Shown: piece by piece, positions 35,636 through 46,500 of the stretch
Layout: every line of letters begins with the position of its first letter
How positions within the stretch are numbered: position 1 is the stretch's first letter
Source of the DNA: Trissonchulus latispiculum
Lineage: Eukaryota > Nematoda > Enoplea > Enoplida > Ironidae
Direction: 5' to 3'
Assembly (NCBI GenBank): GCA_030248195.1
Contig: JASAND010007616.1
Coordinates: 1 to 64,000, forward strand
Length of the DNA stretch: 64,000 nucleotides
Notes under the pieces: generated by a model
Databases searched by the model: none
Seen by the model: the letters and a program-made list of their open reading frames with translations, nothing else
Told to the model about the DNA's origin: nothing
Made by a program: the position numbers and the translations under genes

Positions 35636-35759
35636 CCCTGGATTGCACCAAATAAGATAAAGATTAACTGTAGATTAACTTAGAGTTAACTCCAACTTCT
35701 GAAAGGAAATCTATCAGTCAACTTCAGTTAACCATAATCCGATTTGGTGCAATCCAGAG
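35636..35759. mobile_element. 124-bp Harbinger-like MITE
   Basis: Inverted ends TGGATTGCACCAAAT with TTA on both sides (35633-35635 and 35760-35762). The interior has GATTAACT repeats. It shares TIR core and TSD with 23194-24044. Confidence 0.85.
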
Positions 35760-35910
35760 TTAAACTGAACTGAAAAACATGCGCTATAGGCTTTTACAAG
35801 AAAAAATGCGTACTGTGAAAATCAGGGAAATATTGAAAGGAGAATCTTCAACAACTTTACTATATGTCATTTATTTAAACCAAGAATAATAAGTAAGAGT
35901 CGGACGCTTG

Positions 35911-35962
35911 ACAGGTCACGCTCAGTTGGTAGAGCGTCAGTTTTAAGCAGCAGACCGCCGGT
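35911..35962 (+). other. Degenerate tRNA-like fragment
   Basis: CGCTCAGTTGGTAGAGCG is a good D-arm and A-box, followed by a possible anticodon arm (CAGTTTTAAGCAGCAG), but the B-box is lost (GGTTTTTCG) and no acceptor stem is seen. Either a tRNA pseudogene or a SINE head. Confidence 0.4.
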
Positions 35963-37063
35963 TTTTCGTTTGTTGGAGGTGTGCAAGCTCTTTCATTCTC
36001 CAATAATTGATTATGTAATTGTTTTTAAACAGTATTATGATTTTCCGTATCACGATTTTCCGTATCACTTAAACAAATGTTTCAGCCTGCGTAGTGCGTA
36101 CACAAAATTAGAGCGTGAATTAATAAAAACACAATTATTTTTTACAACAATGTGAACAGTAAAATCAGAGATACCAAAACACATTATATACAGTACAGTA
36201 CAGTACGGCACGGTGCAATTTAAAAATAAGTCTCAACGTGAAGCTGGCAAAATTTTGACGTAATTTCCGCGAAATGCCTTCCAAAAATGGCGACTGTCAA
36301 AACGAAAACAATAACTCACAAAAAATGTTAACATTGCTTTTGTAACCTTCGCCTAAATTGCTAATTTTTCCAGTGCCTTTAAACCTCTATTTGTCTGTCG
36401 ATAGAATGCTAGATCCACTACTTAATTTAGACGAACACAAACCACTACAAGCACCGACAAAAACTAATCAATCCATTCCAATCTGATTACAGAAGTCTAG
36501 AGCTATGTACACTAAACAAACTGTTAAGTTGTTTTTTACATTGAATCAGTCACAACATGAAGGTTGTGGGACTTTGAGAGTACACAACAGACGAGAATAT
36601 AACATACGTGAAACTTTATGTGATAGAAGCAAAAACTAACACTGCACAGGCACACTATCGCCCTTTCTCAAAACAAATTTAATCCCGTTTCTAAGTCGCT
36701 ACGACAGACGAATTACAAAAAGACATCAAACCCCACCCATATTTGTAGAAGTGCCAAAGAATGCATGCATATTTATCTATATGCACAAATAATTATACTG
36801 TGTGAAGATTGAACAAGAACCCTCTCCCGTCTCAAAAATTAATTGAAGTAAACCAATACCGAACTAAAACAACAGAAAATGAAAAAAGAAAAACAAAATA
36901 CAAAAAGAAGAAGAAGAAGAAGATTGATTTCAGTTTTCTGAAGCCTGCTATAACCAGTTAAAGTCAACCACTTGAGTACAGTACATTATGAAAAATAAAA
37001 TACATCAGACTATACTGTTCGAATGATCACATGCAAGGCTGTCACGTAACCTTGTATTCAGTT
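35963..37063. other. 3' flank of CDC34, no gene seen
   Basis: AT-rich DNA that should contain the CDC34 3' UTR (transcribed right to left). A GAA microsatellite lies at about 36907-36925. No polyadenylation signal could be assigned with confidence. Confidence 0.5.
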
Positions 37064-37532
37064 TCAGCTCTCTCCCTGGCCAGAGTCTTCATTATCTTCG
37101 ACAGGAGAACGATAGCAGGACTGTGAGGGTGACGCCACACTAAAATTGGAATCCGCAGCAGTGGTGCCAGCGGTAGTAGCGACCGAGGAGGTAGTGCAAA
37201 GGCTGCGACGAGCGGCACCGCTTTCATGACTACACCCAGAGTCATCCTTTTTCTTGGTATTGCTGCTGGATCCGTAGCCTTCCTCCAATTCCTCCGGATC
37301 AGGATCCGACTGTTCCTCTTCCTCTTCCTCCTCTTCATCATCGTCATCGTCCATGTCATAGTACTCTTCATAGAAGTCCATTGAGTCTAGCACGGGATCA
37401 TCGCAACAGCCAAAGCCGCTGGAAATCCCTCCGTCCTGGCTTCGCTTGCTTTTGATCACATACTCTTCTAGGGTGGTCGGCACCACGACACCGTCAGCTT
37501 CAGCTTCCAGACGGGAATTTTCTACTTGTTTC
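37064..37532 (-). CDS. CDC34: CDC34 exon 5: acidic C-terminal tail
   Basis: Starts inside Arg165 (acceptor TTTGTAG), encodes [27 protein letters not shown], an acidic stretch with 13 consecutive Asp/Glu (226-238), then Ser/Thr/Gly-rich sequence ending DSGQGES and stop (37066-37064). In the family the acidic tail binds the cullin basic canyon. Here it is followed by an extra Ser-rich extension. The human tail also ends with acidic and Ser residues, which supports this as the true terminus. Confidence 0.94.
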
Positions 37533-40500
37533 CTACAAACGGATTAAATTCTTTGATTATATACTAGGCACTCAGTTCAAAGGGTGGTCAATTTTTCAGG
37601 CCAAAACATTTTTCATTGTAGGTCTGTTGTCTGCACACCCAATTCTAAATCCTACTCAATAGTCTTTAACAAGAGTCCAAAATAGTAGCAAAACAACACT
37701 TCCCCGGCTTGCAGGAAACCAGATTAAGGTTAACTGCAGACTAGCTGAGGAAACTGCAGCTTTCCATACAAGAATTTGACTTATTTGTCAGCTAAAGCAC
37801 AATTAGATCTAACCTAATTTGCTCTAATTCAAGGTTTAACATTATATATACATTTAGTAGCGCTTGGGACAAGACTTGAGAAATTCCTTAAATTCCAGGG
37901 GTCTCTTCGTTCAGGGGCTAACACCCCCTTCTAATTTAATATTGTATGAACAAAGAAAAAAGTCAGAACTGATGCATTCAGGAGATTTGTGATAACGCAA
38001 AAATGCAGAACTTCTTTGACCTCTGGCATGAAGCCTCCCACTTCGAATTCAAAATCTTAGAGACATGCCGGATTGCCTCTCCCCATCCAATAATGGCACA
38101 ATTGCGCTAAAGACTTCTAAACTACGATAAGAAAAATTTCTTGACTTTTCCATTTGCTCCAACGTTTTGAAATTATCAGGTAAAACACAATCAAACCATA
38201 AATTTCTTAAAAATATTCAGGACAAGCACACAATAAACACCAAGGAAGTGAGTGCACACCACTACAGTAACATGCCTCTGGGCATATTCTAGGGAATTTT
38301 TCTTGGGGGGCTTTTTGGGGAGCGCCCTCGGGAGGCGAGTCATTTGGGGGGGGCGAAAATTTTTCAAATGTTTTCTAAAAACATGCTAAAAATTCCGCTA
38401 TTTGTATAGTAATGGCCAAAAATAAGTGAATTTAGTGCTTAAGGGGGGGGGGGCTACGAACGGTTTTGCCCAACTTCTTCAGAGAGACCTACCTTTTGCA
38501 GGGTTCATGCGGACTTTTGGATTTCATTTTCCCGGTTTTTCCCGGTTTTTCCAGGTTTTTCAGACCCATTTTCCCGGTTTTTCTTCCAGTAAATGGCAGT
38601 AAATTTAGAAGAATATACGTAATTATAGTGACGATTTTGTCTATTTTGAACCCATTTTGAGCATTTTAGCTATCGAACGCAGTATTGTACAGTTTGATTT
38701 ACCTGAAATTCATACCTGAAAAATTTAGCAAAATCTGATACCAAAAACAGGCTTTAGATCACGAGTGCTGTGCTACCAAACTACTCATATAAAAAATCTT
38801 GGTACTGTTGCAACGCAAAAATGGAAAAGAATACAAACATTGTCTTTTCCAGATTACCCCCACCACTCAAAAATTTTTAAACGTTTACCAATTGAGCTGA
38901 AATTTATCTTTTCGACCACGCAGAGTTCAAATCGCAAGATTTTTCGATTTCCCGAAATTCGATTATTTTTCGATTCGCAAGGGGGAACCAAGGGAAACCG
39001 AAAAATTTATTGTCGCCGATTTTACTGAAAAGTTGCATACAGGGTCTTCAGGGACGATGACCACGAATCTGAAATCTGTTTTTTATTCACCTATTCGTTA
39101 GCTCAACATATATAAGCTTACACCTTAAGCTTACAACATTAGCTTATATCAAGCTAACGAAAAGCTGAATGGGAAAACGGTCTTCAGATTCGTGTTCAGC
39201 GACCCAGAAAAGAAAAGCTTTCAGCTCAATTATGGTCAAGTTTTAAGAATTTTGAGTGGGGGTTAATCTGGAAAAGACCCCAAAAATTAATTGCTATTTT
39301 GAAATTGGGGTATTTTGTTTACTATTCAATAGTTTTTATTTTGTGCAATTCAAATCTTCTGCTCATCAGGGACGGTCTGCCACAAATCAACAGCAAAAAA
39401 CAGATTTAACGTTTTGTTAACGTATTCGTAGTTTTTGGAAAAAAAATAATACCGTCTGGTCCCATAGGCGATCCGCGATATTTAAGTTGGAAAAATTTTG
39501 AAAAATCACTGTAAAAAGATATTAAATACGTTACTTGAAACGAATGAAAAAATTTAGAAAATGCGTTAAAACGGGCAAAATTCGGCGTTGTCTCAAAAAA
39601 AATTGGACTTCATCAACTTTTCATTTTTTTCTGAACATGATTTTTATTTGGCGAACGTCAAAAATAGATTTCAGCTTTTTGATTTCAGGGTGTGTATATA
39701 CTATTTTCATAATTTTGGTAGAAATTTTACTTTGTTGGCCTGACCGCGACTCGCTTGTAGTAAAGCATTCTTACCTACATCAGCGGTCCTATAACCGCGA
39801 CTAGCTTTCCATACTGTTCGAGGGGTCTGGGAGGCCAGCGCATCCAGAAGTTCAAGAAATTTTTGTTTTTTCAATAAAACTATTCTTTAATCCTTTAATT
39901 CTTTTCATTTTGACGAGCCAAGAAAATTTTTAGAAATTTAGACATTTTTAGGGAGAATTAGAATTTTTCTACAAAAACGGAGTTTTTTGATTCGCTTATT
40001 GCAAAAACTGAAGAAAAACCACAAATTTATTTAAGCAATAAATTTTTCCGGAAAAAATCCATCCGTCACTGTTCGCATTAGCTTGATATTATTCGCTTTC
40101 AATCTCAACTGACACTTAAGCAGAGCTGAATAGTTAATACAACAATATTATTAAGGTTATTCGTGCACTTTTTTTAAAAAATAATAGGTCAAATTTAGGA
40201 ATTGTGCGGGAGGACAAGCTAGGCTTCAACATCTAGTTAGCTCGCATTCGTTTGAAATTTCTAAAAGTAATAAATATTTTTTAGAATAATTATTTTGGCG
40301 GAAGCAGGCAAGCAGCCTCAAAGTGTGTGTAACACATATATGTTTCAATTTCCGAGAAAATTCTGTAACATTCATCCAATTAGAATCCTGAAAACCAAAT
40401 GAAGTGACAAAAATTAAGATAGGAATTAAATCAAATTTGAAATTTGAAAATCGGCCTTATCGTGAAGCAAGTAGTAAGAACTAAAAGAAATGCAAGTTTC

Positions 40501-43500
40501 GCGGTAAAACGTGAAATTCGTTTTTAAAATTTAAACAGAATTCATTAAATTTGCACCAAAAATACAAAAAATTTCTCTGACTTTCTCATTTTCCCGGTTT
40601 TTCCCGGTTTTTCCCGGTGCTTCACGATTTTCCCTGATATTCCCGGTTTTTCCCGGTCGCATGAACCCTGCTTTTGGCATATGGTTAGCTAACATATCAA
40701 GGTTAAATAGTCCGTAGTGGGCATCATTATATCTAACACACAGTGATTCTGGCACTACGCCAAATTCGAAATTTTGGTGCGAAAAGTAGGTTTTTTGAAA
40801 AAGTTTTTCTGAATTCTGGTGGATTAACCGTTTGACCAATTCTGAAACTTTTTGATACAAATGTTAACTGTTACTAGTGCTAAATATTAAAAGTATTCCG
40901 GCTTTCGAGCACTGTTTCCTTCTTCAGCTATAACAACTCAAAGTTTGAAATTTGACAAAAAGTTGCGATGTGACCGTGCGCCGTTTTCGATCTAATAAAA
41001 TTGACAGCCCCTAGCCTACCCCAGCTTTTTACCAAATATTAGACTCTAATAGGGGCAAACTGTCTGTGAGTTTCGAGGGTTTTGGTTTCCTGGTTAGTGT
41101 GTTAGCAAACTTTTTGTTAAGAAATTACCCTTATTCTTAGGCCGGTTCTTTTTGTTAAGAAATTACCCTTATTCTTAGGCCTGAAAAGCTAACTAAGCAC
41201 TGTAAAAATGGGGTCGAAAATTTTTTGTCTCCGATTTTGCCGAAAAGGGGCTTATAGGGGTTATTTGACCTGCTGAACCCGAATACGAAATCCGTTTTTC
41301 GATATGACGCTTCCTTCGTTCAGTATCCGCTTACAACTGTCTTAGAGCTTTTTGGAGCGATCGCCATCCATACTTCGAGAAATCAATCTAGCATTTCTAA
41401 ACATTGGAGAGATGGTTTAGTGACCTAGCTTTCGGCACATCCTGGTACACTCACTGGCCTGTAATGCGCAAAGTTTCAGCCAATTCTACCACAGTAATTT
41501 GGAGTAATTGGCTCACATCTTCAAAATGGCACCAAATAACAGGGACAATATCGATAATGTAATCTAGCACTGCGAACACAGGGTTTAACGAAACCACGTC
41601 ATTTTTACATAAGTTAAGACAGATACTTGGAGTACTAATTGGAGCAAAGTTGGGTTCATTTGATAAACCACAGCTCATTAGACGTTAGTTAACCTGAAAC
41701 CGCATAGACCTACAACACCCAATTTTTCGCACTTTTTTGTATCTCACAGAAAAATATACATTGATCTAAGGATTATTTTGCACGATATCAAAGCACTATA
41801 TGTCAGAACTAATTTCTGGAAAATTTGGGTACCGTACCTTGCGCATAGCGATCAGGGCGAGGCGAAGTTTATGTACGTGTCATGTCGAGCTTTGGACCGA
41901 CAACACCAACTTCTGATGGCTCCACAGGTCGCTACGCTGCATGGAATTCTTTCAAACTTTAAACTATTTTACACCAAACCTACTACTATTATATGGCAAA
42001 AGACTAGCTAGCTTTTCCAACATCGAACTTTTAGTGAAATTCGTAGCCCCCCTTCCTTAAACAGGCAACAATTGACTAAAATTCTGCGGAAAATTTTTGA
42101 AAATTTGGCCTTCTGAGCGATTTTTTCGGGGCAAAAGTTGGTAACAAAAGGGGCACCCACTTTTTTGGGGGAAGGGTGTTTATGGGGCCCCCCGCCCCCC
42201 ATAGAATAAGCCCAGTGCCTGATACAATGCTAGGTTACAATGTTGACAGATTAATGTCATCATAGGAAACAATGTATCACATGACGTTCATATATATACC
42301 TGATTATTTTACAATACTCATCATCTTTTCCTTTGGATTCCTTCCAACGACGGTACATCACAGAAGCATCTACATTGGCTGGAGAAGATGTATTGGGTTC
42401 ATTCAGAAGTGATATCACACTCAGGAGAATCGTACTAAAAATGATCAAACGCAAGACTGCAAGGAACCTTTTGGAAGGTAACAGAATTGCAGAAAACTGC
42501 AATTACAGAAAATAACTGATTCTGAGACTGGTTACGCAAATTACGGTCTTATCAAGATGATTACTTAATTCAAGTGATACAGTTGCAGTTTGCTGTGTTG
42601 GTGCAATGGCATGCTAAATAAAGCATAATAATAAATTAGCTTGCACATCAAAACACAGACGTCTACAAACGCCCAAAGACTTGTATATACTAACTGTGAC
42701 ATGTACACGTTCTGCGTACAGTATGGACACTGTTAAATCTTAACCCTTTTGCACTTTCTAAAAACACATACTTTCAAAATTTGTGTAGTTTTAATTTCGA
42801 CTGCGTAAAATTACAAAAATCGCTTTTCAAGGTGTAAACGCTATAAATGCACTTACATAACGCCAAATTAATATAGGTTTTTACGAGTGCTTTTATAAAA
42901 TTAAGTCTTAGCGTCATTTAACATCGCGTGCTCATTGAATGGTGGTGTAAAAGCAAGAATTGTAGACATGTAGATACGAAGGCGGCTGGGTGGAAATTCA
43001 AATAGAAATAGAAATTCTATTTTGGATAGAACGTACAGAAAATTTAAAATTTCGGAGTTTGCTCTTAACCCTTTATGAGTGCCCGCTGAACTAGCATATA
43101 CAGGCTTAAACTGCTATATGTCCCACATCCCACTTGGTGAGAAACTGCCAAAAATGCAGTCGGTTTTCGGATTGAACCACTAATTAATTACATTTTAATT
43201 AGTTTATATTGTACTCTAGGTAGGACATGTGTTTTTTACGTTGTCAAAATTTGTCCTTCCTAAAGGACAAAATATGCCTTCAAGCACTCTGTCGGATGAC
43301 AGGTGACACTTGCTGATTTAGCATGACCGGTTAAAACCAGTTTGGGTCGAAATTTTCCGCAAACACCATTACATTGTAGTATGAAGTAAATATTGTAGAT
43401 CCAATTAGATTTTTGGTTCACACAGATCTGCATAGGAAACAGCTTGTTAAATGCTCACCTGCTTCACTATTCCGTATGTGGTTAGTAAAGTCCCATTAGT

Positions 43501-46500
43501 GTAATGGCTATAGACTTCGATTAAATGACGACAGAGCTAGTACGGTTTGTGAAGACGTTGGTGCAGTGACAGCCGAGTATATCTTGGGCTGAGAAAAGGT
43601 CAGTCGCAGACGGTCACAATACTTTATATAAGAACATTCAGAAAATTTTGCAGAGACCGAGATGAGTGGGTATCCGGGGCTGAAGGGCTCTATGCTGGGG
43701 TTGCTTATTCTGCTACTCCACAGCAACTGCCTTTTTCAGAACGACCCATCGTCCAAGCATTTTCTACTATTACATTTTGAAAGTGTTTTATCCGACTGGA
43801 GACACATTATTGCGCAACCTAAACAGCTGGTACTATTCTGCCGATTTATGAAGTTATCACAATCAAATTGTTAAAATTGCTAATTTCCGAGGTATGTCTG
43901 ATGATTTCTGAGCACAATTTTAGCCTTAGATATGCAAACTGTATTTTGCACAAAGCTAAGGCAGAAACGTCTGCATGGTTTTTGGGTAAAATTGAAGTGT
44001 AATTTATGGTTATCTAACGATTCGCCTGAAACGCTACCTATGGTCTGTTTTTTCGACTGTACTAGGGGAAGGACAAACCTTTCGCAGTTTGTGCCCTCGA
44101 GCACAATTTTAAAGCCATTTTATGACAAAGCAGAGATAGTGCAAAATAGGGCAGCAAACAAGTAATAAAAATGCTCCTCCGGAGCATGAAAAAGTAATAT
44201 GGGTAGTTGTGAGGTTGTAAAATCAAGAGAGGACTAGTCTTTAAAATGCTTAATATGGGGCTAGGTTCAAAAAAGAAGAGGACTAGGTTGTGGGCGAATT
44301 AATATGGGCACAGCTTCGCCGAGCAACCCATATTCGCGGACTGAAAAAGTTATATATTTTTATACGTACCAGTGCTCAGATTTAGTTACAGTACGTAAAT
44401 AATATACGACTATGATAAACGAGTTTTAGTGGAAGGAAACATTTCTTTCGATAAACTCTTAATATTTATCTACTGAGCGTTTTAACCATTTATAACAAAA
44501 GTATATATTTCAACAATAACTTCAGGATCAGGACACTCTCCGACGATCTTCTATTTCTATTCAACCGTTTGCGTTACAATCATAGCCTTGGTTTTTTCTC
44601 GTTGCTTGTCGCAGTCCAGCACAACCAAATTATATACTATATATATAGCTTACATATATATATATATATATATATATATAACTGCTGGAATTGTAATTAT
44701 TGACTGACATTAATTGCTTTGTATATGGCAATCGCCATGGCGAAGCGTGAAAGCCCGCGAATATGGGTTGCTCGGCGAAGCTGTGCCCATATTAATTCGC
44801 CCACAACCTAGTCCTCTTCTTTTTTTGAACCTAGCCCCATATTAAGCATTTTAAAGACTAGTCCTCTCTTGATTTTACAACCTCACCACTACCCATATTA
44901 CTTTTTCATGCTCCGGAGGAGCATTTTTATTACTTGTCCTTCTGTCATTTTAAAGGTTCCCTTTCCAGCAGTGAGCTAACGCAGATAAGGAGCTTGAACA
45001 ATGCAATAGGCAGGGCAAATGTGAGCAAATGGGCTATCGTTTGATACCAAACATGACCAATTTTGAAGACTTTAATTTTGGACCCACGCCGGCCACCCAC
45101 CCACAGGTCGGTGGGGCCACTTCTTGGAGGTGGTATAATGACAAAAGGTGATCGCCTCGTCAAGGGCTTTCATTTGACACCAAACTTGACCACTTTTGAA
45201 GACTTTCATTTTTGACCCACACCGGACCCACAGTGGGTGGGGCACCCACCCACAGGTCGGTGGGGCCACTTTTTGTGGGTGGCATAATTGCAAAAGTTGA
45301 TCGCCTAGCCAAGGGCTTTCACCTGATACCAAGCTTGACCACTTTTGAAGACTTTCATTTTTGACCAACACCGGACCCACAGTGGGTGGGGCACCCACCC
45401 ACAGGTCGGTGGGGCCACTTTTTGTGGGTGGCATAATGACAAAAGTTGATCGCCTCGCCAAGGGCTTTCATTTGATACCAAGCTTGACCACTTTTGTAGA
45501 TTTTCATTTTTGACCCACAGCGGACCCACAGTGGGTGGGGCACCCACCCACAGGTCGGTGGGGCCACTTTTTGTGGGTGGCATAATGACAAAAGTTGATC
45601 GCCTCGCCAGGGGCTTTCATTTGATACCAAGCTTGACCACTTTTGAAGACTTTCATTTTTGACCCACACCGGACCCACAGTGGGTGGGGCACCCACCCAC
45701 AGGTCGGTGGGGCCACTTTTTGTGGGTGGCATAATGACAAAAGTTGATCGCCTCGCCAAGGGCTTTCATTTGATACCAAACTTGACCACTTTTGAAGACT
45801 TTCATTTTTGACCCACACCGGACCCACTGTGGGTGGGGCATCCACCCACAGGTCGGTGGGGCCACTTTTTGTGGGTGGCATAATGACAAAAGTTGATCTC
45901 CTCGCCAAGGGCTTTCATTTGATACCAAATTTGACAACTTTTGAAGACTTTCATTTTTAACCCACACCGGACCCACAGTGGGTGGGGCACCCACGCACAG
46001 GTCGGTGGGGCCACTTTTTGTGGGTGGCATAATGACAAAAGTTGATCGCCTCGCCAGGGGCTTTCATTTGATACCAAGCTTGACCACTTTTGAAGACTTT
46101 CATTTTTGACCAACACCGGACCCACAGTGGGTGGGGCACCCACCCACAGGTCGGTGGGGCCACTTTTTGTGGGTGGCATAATGACAAAAGTTGATCGCCT
46201 CGCCAAGGGCTTTCATTTGATAAAAAGCTTGACCACTTTTGAAGACTTTCATTTTTGACCCACACCGGACCCACTGTGGGTGGGGCAGCCACCCACAGGT
46301 CGGTGGGGCCACTTTTTGTGGGTGGCATAATGACAAAAGTTGATCGCCTCGCCAAGGGCTTTCATTTGATACCAAGCTTGACCACTTTTGAAGACTTTCA
46401 TTTTTGACCCACACCGGACCCACTGTGGGTGGGGCAGCCACCCACAGGTCGGTGGGGCCACTTTTTGTGGGTGGCATAATGACAAAAGTTGATCGCCTCG

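Larger units (their letters stand above)
38278..42215. mobile_element. Outer element of a triple nest: CTGGGCWTATTCT ends, 5-bp TSD TGCCT
   Basis: The ends are inverted CTGGGCATATTCT and AGAATAAGCCCAG. TGCCT is duplicated at 38273-38277 and 42216-42220. Its two halves (38278-38442 and 42057-42215) together align with the intact 377-bp relative at 50537-50913. The TTAA element at 38443 splits it. Located in CDC34 intron 4. Confidence 0.9.

Noticed and set aside
43494..43530. tRNA-Glu/Gly-like start (CCCATTAGTGTAATGGCTA)
   Set aside because: Resembles a D-arm only. No B-box or acceptor stem follows.
43508..44165. Possible piggyBac transposase remnant in the TTAA element
   Set aside because: Translations show no catalytic Asp motifs or C-terminal Cys cluster. 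Cannot be supported.
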